From assembly GCF_003206645.1 (NCBI RefSeq), contig NZ_PZJP01000015.1, positions 32,521-96,520 on the forward strand: a stretch of 64,000 nucleotides of DNA. The letters are read 5' to 3'. This document shows positions 1 to 12,735 of this stretch, in pieces (positions within the stretch are counted from its first letter, which is position 1; each line of letters starts with the position of its first letter). Source of the DNA: Salinicola aestuarinus. Its GTDB lineage: Bacteria; Pseudomonadota; Gammaproteobacteria; Pseudomonadales; Halomonadaceae. The position numbers were made by a program, and so were the translations under genes. A model generated the notes under the pieces. The model was not told the DNA's origin and did no database searches. It saw only the letters and a list, made by a program, of their open reading frames with translations.

Positions 1-173
1 CGGGCAGCCGGCTTTCTTATGTTGGGTACCTCGATGTTTGGCACGGCAGCAGGCGAGTCACAGTGCCTTTTCAGGGTGACGCCGCCGTGGCAGAGCCTCC
101 CCGGGTAGGCGAAAGGTCTTGTGTGCAGTGAGACCGACGGCCCGCTGAATCGGCTCAGGCGGGCCGTGGCGGA

Positions 174-3056
<2,883 letters not shown>

Positions 3057-3087
3057 AACTACCTCGTGATGCGACGGGGAATCGATC

Positions 3088-3117
3088 AGTATAGTTGGCT
3101 CGCCGATCCTGCCGCAA
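3088..3117 (-). promoter_or_regulatory. Putative sigma-70 promoter of uvrA
   Basis: On the minus strand TTGCGG (3117-3112) and TATACT (3093-3088) are separated by 18 bp, placing transcription start near 3081, about 25 bases before the uvrA ATG. The -10 matches consensus at 5 of 6 positions; the -35 is weaker. Confidence 0.5.
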
Positions 3118-3330
3118 AAGCTGGCACTTTTCGTTGCTCGTCCGGCGCCGCCCTCACGAACCCGTCCAGCGACGCCGGCCGCGATCAGCACACGGGGAGT
3201 TACGCGTCCGTGTCCCGGGCGCCGCCTTTCGACTCGCTTTCACTCCATCCGGCCGGGGGGTAAAATGGCGGGTTCCCCATTCATCCTCGGCGCTCGCCGA
3301 GTTCTCTCCCCAACAGCCGTGATTTTCACC

Positions 3331-4710
3331 ATGACGTCTCGCTTTCTCGTTACCGAACGGCGCGCCATCGTGGGCCTGGCCAGTCTGTATGCCTCGCGCA
3401 TGCTCGGGCTGTTCATGGTCCTCCCCGTGCTGGCGCTCTACGCCGACCAGCTCGATGGCGCTACTCCTTTTCTCGTGGGTCTGGCACTCGGCGGTTACGG
3501 CCTGACCCAGGCCATTCTGCAAATTCCATTCGGCCTGCTCTCCGATCGTATCGGCCGCAAGACGGTGATCGCCGGCGGGCTTGTGCTGTTCATCATCGGC
3601 AGCGTCATCGCCGCCAACGCCACCACGATTACCGGCATTATCATCGGCCGCTGCCTGCAGGGCAGCGGTGCCGTCGCCGGCGCCATCATGGCGCTACTGG
3701 CGGATCAGACCCGCGAAGAGATTCGCACCGCGGCCATGGCCACCATCGGCCTGTCGATCGGGGTCGCCTTTGCCATCGCCATGGTCGTTGGCCCGCTGGT
3801 CGCGGATATCGCCGGCCTCGCCGGGGTGTTCTGGTTCACTGCCGCGCTTACTACCGCCGCGCTGCTGGTGCTGTGGAAGCTGGTGCCCAGCGCCCCTCGG
3901 CGGCTGCGTCATCGCGACGTGGGTCTCGACCGGGCGCAGCTTCGCGCCACGCTGACCCAGGGCAACTTGCTGCGGCTGGATTTCTCCATCTTCGCGCTGC
4001 ACCTGATTCTCACGGCCTGCTTCACCGCCTTGCCGTTCAAGCTCGAGGCGCTGGGCTTCTCGGCGGCCCACCATGGCTGGGTCTATCTGCCAGTGATGGC
4101 GCTGGCCTTCATCGGCATGATTCCGCTGGTGATCGTGGCCGAGAAGTACCGCAAGATGAAGCCGGTCTTCTTCGGCGCCGTCGCCGCGATGACGCTGATC
4201 CTGCTCGGCTTCGGCGAACTGGGGGATGACCGTGTCTCGCTGCTGGCGCTACTGTGGGGCTTCTTTGTCGTCTTCAATCTGCTCGAAGCGACGCTGCCCT
4301 CGATGATCAGCAAGCTCGCCCCGGCCGGCGCCAAGGGCACGGCGATGGGCATCTATTCGACCAGTCAGTTCTTTGGGGCGTTTCTCGGCGGCACGCTCGG
4401 CGGCGCGCTGTCACAGGGCTACGGGATCGAGAGCGTCTTCCTCGGGTCGGCGTTGGTCGGTGCTCTCTGGCTGGCGGTGATCTGGCGCATGCCGGCACCC
4501 CGTCACCTCTCGAGCGAGATCATCGCCCTCGACGAGCAATCGATGGATAGGCTCGATACACTACTCGAACGTTTCGCCGAAGTGGCGGGGGTCGAGGATG
4601 TCATGGTGGTCCCCGACGAGCGCGTCGCCTATCTCAAGGTCGACCGTCAGCGCCTGGATGCCGAGGCGTTGACGCGAATCGCAGGCAATCAATGGCAACG
4701 AACCGACGCG
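3331..4710 (+). CDS. MFS transporter, YajR-like with C-terminal ferredoxin-like domain
   Basis: Inner-membrane major facilitator of the drug/H+ antiporter type; substrate unknown. The roughly 460-residue product shows about twelve hydrophobic segments and the MFS loop 2-3 signature [13 protein letters not shown]. The last ~70 residues after the final helix form a soluble tail ([15 protein letters not shown]...[10 protein letters not shown]) that resembles the small C-terminal domain of E. coli YajR. The ATG at 3331 starts [16 protein letters not shown], which fits the family N-terminus. An in-frame ATG at 3265 overlaps a TAAAAT that looks more like a -10 box. The gene lies between divergent uvrA and ssb and ends about 35 bp before ssb, so the two are probably cotranscribed. 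Confidence 0.85.
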
Positions 4711-4747
4711 TGAGCGCGTCGCAATGCAGGAAGGCGAGGAGAATACG

Positions 4748-5335
4748 ATGGCCCGAGGTGTGAACAAAGTCATCCTGATCGGCAATCTGGGACAGGATCC
4801 GGAAGTCCGCTTCCTGCCGTCGGGCAATCCGGTGTGCAACCTGCGCATCGCGACCACCGATACCTGGACCGATCGTCAGAGCGGGCAGCGCCAGGAGCGC
4901 ACCGAATGGCACAGCGTCGTGCTGTTCAACAAGCTCGCGGAGATCGCCCAGCAGTACGTGAAGAAAGGGTCGCGCATCTACATTGAAGGCCGTCTGCAGA
5001 CCCGCAAGTGGCAGGGGCAGGACGGTCAGGATCGCTACTCCACGGAAATCGTGGGTAACGACATGCAGATGCTCGATTCCCGCAGCGGTCAGGGCGGAGG
5101 CGACTACCCGCAGTCGCAGCCGCAGAACCAGTATGGCGGTGCGCCGCAGGGCAACTACGGCGGTCAGCCGCAGCAACCCCAGCCTCAGCCCCAGCAGGGC
5201 GGTGGCAATCCCGGCCATGCGCAGCGTCCGCCGCAGAACCAGCCGCCGCAGCAGCAGCCCAACCAGCAGAACCCGAACTACGGCGCGCCCAATCCGGGCA
5301 GCTTCGACGACTTCGACGACGAAATTCCGTTCTGA
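4748..5335 (+). CDS. ssb: Single-stranded DNA-binding protein
   Basis: Protects ssDNA and recruits replication and repair partners. The OB fold (about residues 1-112) opens with [21 protein letters not shown] and includes [22 protein letters not shown] long Gln/Pro/Gly/Asn-rich disordered linker follows. The product ends in the acidic tip DDFDDEIPF, which binds SSB partner proteins. Length is 195 residues (E. coli SSB 178), the excess being in the linker. The start at 4748 has a purine-rich SD (GGCGAGGAG) upstream. A rho-independent terminator closes the transcript. Confidence 0.97.
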   Translation: MARGVNKVILIGNLGQDPEVRFLPSGNPVCNLRIATTDTWTDRQSGQRQERTEWHSVVLFNKLAEIAQQYVKKGSRIYIEGRLQTRKWQGQDGQDRYSTEIVGNDMQMLDSRSGQGGGDYPQSQPQNQYGGAPQGNYGGQPQQPQPQPQQGGGNPGHAQRPPQNQPPQQQPNQQNPNYGAPNPGSFDDFDDEIPF

Positions 5336-5363
5336 GTCGAGCGTCTGACGCCTCTGCTGATTC

Positions 5364-5387
5364 AGCCCCGCCTCGGCGGGGCTTTTT
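5364..5387 (+). terminator. Rho-independent terminator after ssb
   Basis: A 9-bp perfect GC-rich inverted repeat, AGCCCCGCC / GGCGGGGCT, with a very short loop is followed by five T residues, 28 bases after the ssb stop codon. Confidence 0.85.
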
Positions 5388-5673
5388 CATGGCCGGACTT
5401 TTCGCACCGGGGCTTTTCGCGGCGTGGCGGTTGCAGGGTGAGCCTTTACGCCGTCGAGGGCTTGGCGCGGCCCCTCGTCAGCCGACTCGTGACACTCGAC
5501 GCTCTTCGCCCCAGTGCCTAGAATGGCGCGCCAATAGCCATCTAACGATTTTGCCGCTCATCGACGTTGCGTCGTCGAGCCGCGCGAACCGTTCGTCCAC
5601 TGTCCGCGCTTCCCGCTGCGCGGATTCCGCCGTACTGCCGCAGTCCGCCTGCGGTGCGTAAGAGAAATTCTGC

Positions 5674-7749
5674 ATGTCGACACCGATTCCCGATGACGCC
5701 CGCCTGCCGGAGCTGACGCTGCGTGGCGTCGTTCTTGGCGCGCTCATCACGCTGCTGTTTACCGCCTCCAACGTCTATCTCGGGCTCAAGGTCGGACTGA
5801 CCTTTGCGTCGGCGATACCTGCGGCCGTGATCTCGATGGCAGTACTTCGCCGGCTCAAGGGCGCCAACAAGCTCGAAAACAATATGGTGCAGACCCAGGC
5901 CTCCGCCGCGGGCACCCTCTCGGCGATCATCTTCGTGCTGCCGGGGCTGCTGATGATCGGCTACTGGCAGGGTTTTCCGTTCTGGCAGACGACGGCGATC
6001 TGCGCCATCGGCGGCATTTTGGGTGTGCTCTATACCATACCGCTGCGCCGGGTGATGGTGGTGCAGAGCGATCTGCCCTACCCGGAAGGGATCGCCGCCG
6101 CCGAGATCCTCGACGTCGGCAGCCGTAAGGCGGGTGGTGACTCGGCCTATCCCGAGTCATCGACGCCGCGACCGGACGAGGGGGCCGAGCCGGGGGCGAA
6201 GGAGATCGCCATCGGTGCGGGCGTGGCAGCGCTCTTTTCGTTCGCCGCCGGTGGCCTGCGGTTGCTCGCCGAAAGCGTCAGCGTCTGGTTCAGCGCCGGA
6301 CGCGCCGCCTTTCAGCTCTCCACTGGCTTTTCGTTGGCGCTGGTTGGCGCCGGCTACCTCGTGGGCATCGTCGGCGGCGTCGCGATGCTGATCGGCACGC
6401 TGATCGCGTGGGGCGTGGCGGTGCCGTGGCTGACCAGCGTCACCCCAGCAGCCGCGGGGCAGACGCTGAGCGAGGCGGCGATGATGCTGTGGGCCGACAA
6501 GGTCCGTTTCATCGGTGCCGGGACCATCGGTATCGCCGCGGTGTGGACACTCGCGACGCTGTTCAAGCCGATGGTGGTCGGTATTCGCACCTCTTTCGGC
6601 GCGATACGTGGCGAGCAGGGCCGGTTTCACACCCAGGTACGCACCGAGCGTGACCTGCCCGCCAGTGTCATTCTCTCGCTGACGCTGGTGCTGCTGGCCC
6701 TGCTGGCGGTGGTCTTCGGTCTCTTCCTTCACGGGGCGGCGCCGTCACTCGCCGCGGGTGCCTTCTGGACGCTGACGCTGGGCAGCGTGCTCTTCGCCGG
6801 CGTGTTCGGCTTTCTGATCGCGGCGGCCTGCGGCTACATGGCCGGGTTGGTGGGATCCTCGAGCAGTCCGATCTCCGGCATCGGGATCGTCGGTATCATC
6901 CTGGTCTCGCTGATGCTGCTGGGGTTTACCGCGCTCAGCGACTCGCTGGATGCGCTCGACCCGGCCGTGGCACGGCAGCTGCCGACGGCACTGGCGCTAT
7001 TCATCACCTCCGTGATTCTCGCCGTCGCCGCGATCTCCAATGACAACCTGCAGGATCTCAAGACCGGCTATCTGGTGGGCGCGACACCCTGGCGCCAGCA
7101 GGTGGCACTGATTATCGGCTGTCTGGTGGGCGCGCTGGTGATCCCCCCGGTGCTCTCGCTGCTGTACAACGCCTATGGCTTCGCCGGCGCCATGCCTCGA
7201 GAGGGCATGGATCCCAGCCAGGCGCTCGGCGCCCCGCAGGCATCCTTGATGACGGCGATCGTGCGCGGCGTCTTCGCCCACGATCTCGAGTGGAGCATGA
7301 TCGGCATCGGCCTGGCGCTGGGGGGCGTGCTGATTCTGATCGACCAGTGGCTGGCCAAGCGGGGCGGTGCCGCACGCCTGCCGACGCTGGCCGTCGGCAT
7401 CGGCATCTATCTACCGCCCAGCATCATCATGCCGTTGGTGATCGGCGCGATTCTGGGCTGGGTCATCGACCGGCGTCTGCGCCAACGCGCCAGTCGACGT
7501 GGGCTCGACGTCGAAGCCGCGGCAGAGCGCCCGCGCCGCCGCGGCGTGCTGCTCGCCTCCGGCCTGATCGTCGGCGAGAGTCTGGTAGGGGTGCTGCTGG
7601 CGGGCGTCATCGGACTCAGTGGTACGACGGCCCCGCTGGCACTGGTGGGAGACGACTTCGCCGCCACCGCGCAGTGGCTGGGGCTGGCGGCGTTCGTTGC
7701 CGTGTGCGTCGGCTTCTACCGACGCGTGGTCGCCGAGCCGCGCGGCTAG
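5674..7749 (+). CDS. OPT family oligopeptide transporter
   Basis: Polytopic inner-membrane protein of the OPT superfamily (peptide or metal-chelate symporters). The 691-residue product has about fourteen or more hydrophobic segments. Its N-terminal block LTLRGVVLGALITLLFTASNVY continues into YLGLKVGLTFASAIPAAVIS, typical of bacterial OPT proteins. Other family-like blocks are ENNMVQTQASAAGTLS, PYPEGIAAAEIL, and SNDNLQDLKTGYLVGATPW. The start at 5674 is the first ATG before the conserved N-terminus; its SD is weak. About 285 bases separate it from the ssb terminator, so it likely has its own promoter. It converges with the SMP-30-like gene. The substrate cannot be read from sequence. Confidence 0.9.
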   Translation: MSTPIPDDARLPELTLRGVVLGALITLLFTASNVYLGLKVGLTFASAIPAAVISMAVLRRLKGANKLENNMVQTQASAAGTLSAIIFVLPGLLMIGYWQGFPFWQTTAICAIGGILGVLYTIPLRRVMVVQSDLPYPEGIAAAEILDVGSRKAGGDSAYPESSTPRPDEGAEPGAKEIAIGAGVAALFSFAAGGLRLLAESVSVWFSAGRAAFQLSTGFSLALVGAGYLVGIVGGVAMLIGTLIAWGVAVPWLTSVTPAAAGQTLSEAAMMLWADKVRFIGAGTIGIAAVWTLATLFKPMVVGIRTSFGAIRGEQGRFHTQVRTERDLPASVILSLTLVLLALLAVVFGLFLHGAAPSLAAGAFWTLTLGSVLFAGVFGFLIAAACGYMAGLVGSSSSPISGIGIVGIILVSLMLLGFTALSDSLDALDPAVARQLPTALALFITSVILAVAAISNDNLQDLKTGYLVGATPWRQQVALIIGCLVGALVIPPVLSLLYNAYGFAGAMPREGMDPSQALGAPQASLMTAIVRGVFAHDLEWSMIGIGLALGGVLILIDQWLAKRGGAARLPTLAVGIGIYLPPSIIMPLVIGAILGWVIDRRLRQRASRRGLDVEAAAERPRRRGVLLASGLIVGESLVGVLLAGVIGLSGTTAPLALVGDDFAATAQWLGLAAFVAVCVGFYRRVVAEPRG

Positions 7750-7775
7750 CGACCCGAGACGCGTCCTCGGACGCC

Positions 7776-8687
7776 TCAGTCGGCGTTGGCCACCGGCAGC
7801 TCCACCTCGGTGGCGGCGAAACCGCCGATCGGGGTGGCGATCTCGAACAGCGCCCCGGCGAGCGGCTCGTTGTCGCAGCCGGTCGCTGCCGAGGTCACGA
7901 ACAGCCGGTCGAGCGCCTCACCCCCGAAGGCACAGGAGGTCGGCCGAGACACCGGCAGTGCGATGTCACGGTCGAGCTGGCCATCGGGGCGGAAGCGCGC
8001 CACCCTGCCGCCGTCCCAGAGCGCGACCCAGAGACCGCCATCCCGGTCGCAGGTCATGCCGTCGGGGTAGCCCTCGCCGTCGCCGAAGCGGATGTGTTCA
8101 CGCCGGTTCGACAGGTTGCCGTCGGCGTCGACGTCGAAGGCGAGAACGACCTGGCGCGCACTATCGTTATGATAGAGTGTGCCCCCGCCGGGGGAGAATG
8201 CGGGGCCGTTGGTGACGTGGTATTCGCTATCCATCTCGACCACGCCCCGGCCGTCGAGACGATACAGATAGCCCCGGGAGTGAACTTCGTCGTTGTCCAT
8301 CGAGCCGAACCAGAGCCGGCCGCAGGTGTCACTCTTGGCATCGTTGAGACGGTCGCCGTCGGCTAGCCACTCGATCGGCGTGAGACGCTTGCCGACGTGA
8401 GGGCCCTGGTCGTCGAGTGACATTTCGACGATGCCCGACTGGAGCCCGGCAACGAAGCCACCGCCCGCGCGGGGCAGGATCCAGCAACAGGCCTCCTCCA
8501 GCGTCCAGCTCTGGCGCGCGTCGTCAGCGGGGCGCCAGGCGTGAAGCTGGGCCTTGCGGATATCGACGAACAGCAGCGAGGCGAGAGCCGGTGACCAGAC
8601 CGGCCCCTCGCCGAGCGTCGCGTCCACTTCCCAGACGACGCTCGCCGCCTCCGAGACGGAATTCGTGGACAGAGCATTCTTAGACAT
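7776..8687 (-). CDS. SMP-30/gluconolactonase/LRE family protein
   Basis: Predicted six-bladed beta-propeller lactonase, cytosolic, 303 residues, hydrolysing sugar lactones if it follows characterised relatives. Metal-ligand regions of the family are visible: Glu in LGEGPVWSP near the N-terminus, Asn in GDRLNDAKSD, Asn in VTNGPAFSP, and Asp in GYPDGMTCDRDGGLWVA. The start at 8687 has an SD AGGGGAA about 6 bases upstream. It is divergent from the RmlD-like gene, and no sugar catabolic operon surrounds it, so the substrate is unknown. Confidence 0.88.
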   Translation of the reverse strand: MSKNALSTNSVSEAASVVWEVDATLGEGPVWSPALASLLFVDIRKAQLHAWRPADDARQSWTLEEACCWILPRAGGGFVAGLQSGIVEMSLDDQGPHVGKRLTPIEWLADGDRLNDAKSDTCGRLWFGSMDNDEVHSRGYLYRLDGRGVVEMDSEYHVTNGPAFSPGGGTLYHNDSARQVVLAFDVDADGNLSNRREHIRFGDGEGYPDGMTCDRDGGLWVALWDGGRVARFRPDGQLDRDIALPVSRPTSCAFGGEALDRLFVTSAATGCDNEPLAGALFEIATPIGGFAATEVELPVANAD

Positions 8688-8895
8688 GAAGCGTTCCCCT
8701 TCGACACGCGGTGCATGAGATCGAGGCCTTCATCATAGCGCCGTCGTTCGCATGGGTAACCCTCCACAGCGGGGGGCGCCAGAAGGGGCGCCGCCCGACC
8801 GTCGCCGAGAAGGGGAAGCCGGACGTGAGAGACGATCGCGCTGACCGCGAACTCGCGAGGCAAACGACGCGGAGATGACCGCGCAAGGAGAGCGA

Positions 8896-8928
8896 ATGAC
8901 GATGAAGCGCAGCGGAGAGTCGATGTGA
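8896..8928 (+). promoter_or_regulatory. Possible 10-codon leader peptide overlapping the next start codon
   Basis: ATG at 8896 is preceded by a strong SD (CAAGGAGAGCGA) and opens a reading frame MTMKRSGESM ending in TGA at 8926-8928. That TGA overlaps the GTG start at 8925 of the RmlD-like gene in a GTGA arrangement. This suggests translational coupling, or else misassignment of a start. No attenuator hairpin or run of regulatory codons was noticed. Confidence 0.35.
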
Positions 8929-9836
8929 ACTGTGTGCTGACCCATTCCGATCACTGCTTGAGTCTGGCGCTGACCAGACTCGCCGCGACACGGAGTGACA
9001 TCCGTTTCGACAGCGTGACCCCCTCGGGCTCGACCACGCTTGACATCGAGGCGGTGTTTGCACGGGCACCCAGGGCGGTGGTCGTGCCGCCGCTGGCGCA
9101 CCCGGAGCAGCGCGAGCCGGCCGAGGTGTATGCCCACTGCGACCAGGTCGAAGCCCTGGCCGAAGCGTGCCGGATGCGGGATGTGCCGCTGGTCTGGTGC
9201 GTTTCGGATGCCACGTTCGAGGATGGTGCCGAGGGGGTGATCGACGAGACCGCCATGCCATCGCCGCGTGACGAGGCGCTGCGACGGCTGGTGCAGGCCG
9301 GCGAACAGTGCCGGCGTCAGCCGAGACATGTCGTGCTGCGTCTGGGGCCGCTGTTCGCGCTGAAAGGGAGCGACGCCTGGCTCGGCCCATTGATCGAGAC
9401 GCTGATGCAGGGCGAGCGCGTGGCGGTGCCCCAGGACGTCATTCTCTGCCCGACCTCGGTCGCCGCCGCGGCGCGGGCGCTGCTCGGCATGCTGCTGCAG
9501 CTCGACAGCGGCGCCAGCGGCTGGGGCACCTACCATCTCGCGGGAGGAGAGCCCGTGAGCGTCTACACCTTCACCTCCGTGGTGCGCACCCAGCTGGCAA
9601 CGCGTATCGAAGGGGCGGGCAGGACCAGCCAACTGGGTGAGCTGCGTGCGCTCAACCAGCATCACGACAGTCCCCTGCGCCGGGTGCTCGACTGCCGTCG
9701 CCTGCTCGACGTGTTCGGCGTACATCAGAAATCCTGGCGGACCGAGCTCGACCTGATGCTCGACGCGTGGTCGCGCGACGATCTCGTCGCCGGCGGTCAT
9801 CCATCCGGCAGCCACGAGGAAGCAGCCGACGCATGA
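8925..9836 (+). CDS. RmlD-like sugar nucleotide-binding / SDR-type protein
   Basis: 303-residue protein resembling the dTDP-4-dehydrorhamnose reductase (RmlD) branch of extended SDRs. The middle part fits: PLVWCVSDATFEDGA, a glycine-poor region with LRLGPLFALKGSDAWLG, then TSVAAAARALLGMLLQL and GTYHLAGGEPVSVYTF. The N-terminal nucleotide-binding GxxGxxG loop is not recognisable and no YxxxK is evident, so it may not be an active reductase. The start is GTG at 8925 with SD GGAGA 6-7 bases upstream. Its TGA overlaps the ATG of the acyltransferase gene, implying coupled translation. Confidence 0.75.
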   Translation: MNCVLTHSDHCLSLALTRLAATRSDIRFDSVTPSGSTTLDIEAVFARAPRAVVVPPLAHPEQREPAEVYAHCDQVEALAEACRMRDVPLVWCVSDATFEDGAEGVIDETAMPSPRDEALRRLVQAGEQCRRQPRHVVLRLGPLFALKGSDAWLGPLIETLMQGERVAVPQDVILCPTSVAAAARALLGMLLQLDSGASGWGTYHLAGGEPVSVYTFTSVVRTQLATRIEGAGRTSQLGELRALNQHHDSPLRRVLDCRRLLDVFGVHQKSWRTELDLMLDAWSRDDLVAGGHPSGSHEEAADA

Positions 9837-10591
9837 AAGCTATCCGTACTCTTTTGTTTTACGCCGGCTATTTTCTGGCCATTTTCGTTTCCGGCCTGCT
9901 GATGCTGCCCATCGGGCTGATGCTGCCGTTACGTGCCCGGTTCAAGCTTTTCAACTGCCACAACCGGTTCATCATGAAATGGCTCTCGCTCACCTGTGCC
10001 ATTCGCTACCGGATTCAGGGGCGCGAGAACGTGCCCGAGGGGCCCTGTGTCGTCCTGGCCAATCATCAGAGCGAGTGGGAAACGGTCTTTCTGCAGCTGC
10101 TCAAGACGCCGATCTGTACGGTGCTCAAGAAGGAGCTTCTCAGTATCCCGCTGTTCGGCTGGGGAGTGCGCCTGCTCAAGCCGATTCCGCTGGATCGTTC
10201 GCGGCCGTCCAATGCCATGCGCCAGGTGCTCTCTCACGGCAAGCAGCGTCTCGAGGAGGGGCTGTCGGTGCTGATCTTTCCGGAAGGCACACGCGTCGCC
10301 CCGGGAGAGCGCCGACGCTTCAACAAAAGCGGCATCGTGATTGCCTGCCGGGCAGGTGTGCCGGTGCTGCCGGTGGCGCATAACGCCGGCGAGCACTGGG
10401 GAAGGCACTGGATCAAGCAGCCGGGCACGCTCAACGTGGTCGTCGGCGAGCCGATCGAGACAACGGGGCGCAAACCGGAGGCGATTCTCGAAGAGGTGGA
10501 GCGCTGGATCGAGCAGACGCTCGGCGAGATCTCCGACGTGCCGCGGCCGCCACTGCCGGAGAAAGCGCCTGCGGCAAGGGCGCCCTCTTAG
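9833..10591 (+). CDS. 1-acyl-sn-glycerol-3-phosphate acyltransferase family (PlsC-like)
   Basis: Inner-membrane acyltransferase expected to acylate lysophosphatidate or a related lysolipid. The 252-residue product has an N-terminal hydrophobic segment (about residues 5-30). Acyltransferase block I is NHQSEWETVF, the HX4 acidic motif with Glu where many family members have Asp. Block III is IFPEGTRVAPGERRRF. The ATG at 9833 overlaps the upstream stop codon (ATGA). A bidirectional terminator separates it from convergent fabB. Confidence 0.88.
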   Translation: MKAIRTLLFYAGYFLAIFVSGLLMLPIGLMLPLRARFKLFNCHNRFIMKWLSLTCAIRYRIQGRENVPEGPCVVLANHQSEWETVFLQLLKTPICTVLKKELLSIPLFGWGVRLLKPIPLDRSRPSNAMRQVLSHGKQRLEEGLSVLIFPEGTRVAPGERRRFNKSGIVIACRAGVPVLPVAHNAGEHWGRHWIKQPGTLNVVVGEPIETTGRKPEAILEEVERWIEQTLGEISDVPRPPLPEKAPAARAPS

Positions 10592-10683
10592 TCCGCGGTG
10601 CCCTCTGGTCCGGCGGGGGGCCCTTTGGGAGAGCGGGCCTCGTCACCCGCAGGTGGCCTCGTGACAGATGACGACCAACGCAA

Positions 10684-10709
10684 AAAAGGCGCCCCTCGGG
10701 GCGCCTTTT
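10684..10709. terminator. Bidirectional terminator between plsC-like gene and fabB
   Basis: Symmetric hairpin AAAAGGCGCCCC / GGGGCGCCTTTT with a TC centre; an A tract on one side and a T tract on the other, so it can serve both convergent genes. Confidence 0.85.
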
Positions 10710-10736
10710 GCGTGCAGCGACGACTCGGCGAGCGTG

Positions 10737-11954
10737 TCAGCCGTCGTAGCGGTCGAGGACCAGGCAGGCGTTGGTGCCGCCAAAGCCGAAGCTATTGGAG
10801 AGCACCCGCTTGACGTCAACGTCGTCACGCCGCGTGCGAACGATATCGAATCCGTTCGCCTGCTCGTCGAGGTTGTCGACGTTGGCGGAAGCGCAGATGA
10901 AGCGATGCTTCATCATCAGCAAGGAGTAGATGGCCTCCTGCACCCCGGTCGCGCCCAGCGAGTGGCCGGTCAGCGACTTGGTCGAGCTCATCGCCGGGGT
11001 GGTATCGCCGAAGACCTCGCGAATCGCCTTGAGCTCGGCGACATCGCCCACCGGCGTCGAGGTGCCATGGGTGTTGACGTAGTCGACCGGCCCCTCGAGC
11101 CCGGCGAGAGCCTGGCGCATGCAGCGCGCTGCGCCTTCACCGGACGGTGCCACCATGTCGTGGCCGTCAGAGGTCGCGCCGTAGCCGGTGATCTCGGCAT
11201 AGATCGTGGCCCCGCGCGCCTTGGCGTGCTCGAGCTCCTCGACCACCAGCATGCCGCCACCGCCGGCAATGATGAAACCGTCGCGATCGACGTCATAGGG
11301 ACGCGAGGCTTTCTCCGGCGTGTCGTTGTAGTGCGTGCTGAGGGCACCCATGGCGTCGAACAGACACGACAGTGTCCAGTGCTCCTCCTCGCCGCCGCCG
11401 GCGAAGACGACGTCCTGCTTGCCGAGCTGAATCTGCTCGACGGCACTGCCGATACAGTGGGCAGAGGTGGCGCAGGCCGAGGAGATCGAGTAGTTGATAC
11501 CCTGGATCTTGAACGGCGTCGCCAGGCACGCCGACACCGTGCTGCCCATGGTCCGGGTGACCCGGTAGGGGCCGACACGCCGCAGGCCCTTGTCACGCAT
11601 GACGTCAGCCGCTTCGACCTGGTTGGCACTGGAGGCGCCGCCGGAGCCGGCAATCAAGCCGGTCCGGGGATTGGACACCTCTTCGGCCGTGAGGCCGGCG
11701 TCGTCGATCGCCTGCTGCATGGCGATGTAGGCGTAGGCCGCCGCATCGCCCATGAAACGCAGCTGCTTGCGATCCACCAGCGCCTCGATGTCGATATCGA
11801 CACTGCCTGCCAAGTGGCTGCGAAAGCCGAGCTCGGCGTACTCCGGCTTGTAACGGATGCCGGAGCGCCCCTGGCGCAGTGAGTCGAGCACCTGCTGGGC
11901 GTCGTTGCCTAGGCAGGAGACGACGCCCAGGCCGGTGACTACCACTCGTTTCAT
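10737..11954 (-). CDS. fabB: 3-oxoacyl-[acyl-carrier-protein] synthase I (FabB)
   Basis: Condensing enzyme required for elongating unsaturated acyl-ACP intermediates. 405 residues, the usual length. The active-site Cys lies in [14 protein letters not shown]; the catalytic His residues are in [12 protein letters not shown] and [12 protein letters not shown]. The start at 11954 gives the family N-terminus [16 protein letters not shown], with SD GGGAGG just upstream. It follows fabA by 13 bases in a fabA-fabB operon, the classic gammaproteobacterial unsaturated fatty acid unit. Confidence 0.97.
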   Translation of the reverse strand: MKRVVVTGLGVVSCLGNDAQQVLDSLRQGRSGIRYKPEYAELGFRSHLAGSVDIDIEALVDRKQLRFMGDAAAYAYIAMQQAIDDAGLTAEEVSNPRTGLIAGSGGASSANQVEAADVMRDKGLRRVGPYRVTRTMGSTVSACLATPFKIQGINYSISSACATSAHCIGSAVEQIQLGKQDVVFAGGGEEEHWTLSCLFDAMGALSTHYNDTPEKASRPYDVDRDGFIIAGGGGMLVVEELEHAKARGATIYAEITGYGATSDGHDMVAPSGEGAARCMRQALAGLEGPVDYVNTHGTSTPVGDVAELKAIREVFGDTTPAMSSTKSLTGHSLGATGVQEAIYSLLMMKHRFICASANVDNLDEQANGFDIVRTRRDDVDVKRVLSNSFGFGGTNACLVLDRYDG

Positions 11955-11967
11955 GGAAGCCTCCCGC

Positions 11968-12483
11968 TCAGAAATTCTCTGTATTGGTGAACAGGCCGAC
12001 CCGCAAGTCCTTGGCCTGATAGATGTCCTGGCCATCCACCGAGAGCGTACCGTCGGCGATACCCAGAACCAGTCGGCGCGTAATCACGCGCTTGATCTCG
12101 ATATGGTAGGAGACCTGGCCTGCGTTGGGCAGGATCTGCCCCGAGAATTTGACCTCGCCGCATCCCAGTGCCCGGCCGCGGCCGGGATTGCCGAGCCAGC
12201 CGAGATGGAAGCCTACCAGCTGCCACATGGCATCGAGGCCGAGGCAGCCCGGCATCACCGGATCGCCAGGGAAATGGCACTGGAAGAACCAGAGGTCGGG
12301 GTGAATATCCAGTTCGGCGATGATTTCGCCCTTCTGGTACTTGCCCCCGTCCTCGTTGATCTGCGTGATGCGATCAAGCATCAGCATGTTGGGTGCCGGC
12401 AGTTGGGCGTTACCGGGGCCGAACAGTTCGCCCCGGCTGCATTTCAGCAGATCGTCGTGGCTGAAAGAGTGCTGTCTGGTCAC
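11968..12483 (-). CDS. fabA: 3-hydroxydecanoyl-[ACP] dehydratase/isomerase (FabA)
   Basis: Dehydrates 3-hydroxydecanoyl-ACP and isomerises trans-2 to cis-3 decenoyl-ACP, the branch point to unsaturated fatty acids. It is 171 residues (E. coli 172). The hot-dog fold active-site His is in [15 protein letters not shown] and the Asp in [13 protein letters not shown]. There is no suitable ATG: the family N-terminus begins at a GTG (12483), giving [14 protein letters not shown], with a GGAACG-type SD upstream. The 13-base gap to fabB implies one transcript. It is divergent from the GGDEF/EAL gene. Confidence 0.96.
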   Translation of the reverse strand: MTRQHSFSHDDLLKCSRGELFGPGNAQLPAPNMLMLDRITQINEDGGKYQKGEIIAELDIHPDLWFFQCHFPGDPVMPGCLGLDAMWQLVGFHLGWLGNPGRGRALGCGEVKFSGQILPNAGQVSYHIEIKRVITRRLVLGIADGTLSVDGQDIYQAKDLRVGLFTNTENF

Positions 12484-12735
12484 TAGATCGTTCCGAGAAT
12501 CGAAGAGAGTGTGCCCGCGGTCTTCAAGGCGCGGCCAGTCTACTGGCTGAGCGAACTGAATGCACGCCGCCCGGCGGCGAGATGCCGGCCCCTCATCAGG
12601 GTCGAACTTGCCCGCTCGATGGCCCCGGGGCATGATGCGCGGTGCAAGGGAACTCAGAGCAATGGGGTCGAGCCCGTATGCGGCTCGAATCGCCAAAAGA
12701 CGATAAACGATACAAAAGACGGTAACCAACCCCTT

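Noticed and set aside
121..173. Terminator after uvrA
   Set aside because: A 9-bp inverted repeat (ACGGCCCGC at 137-145 / GCGGGCCGT at 159-167) exists but no T tract follows on the minus strand; left unassigned.
3057..3330. LexA box upstream of uvrA
   Set aside because: No CTG-N10-CAG element found near the promoter; CTGATCGATTCCCCGT lacks the second half-site.
10051..10090. PlsC block I with Glu instead of Asp (NHQSEWE) as a defective active site
   Set aside because: Similar NHQSxWE motifs occur, as I recall, in gammaproteobacterial acyltransferases, so this is probably a family variant.
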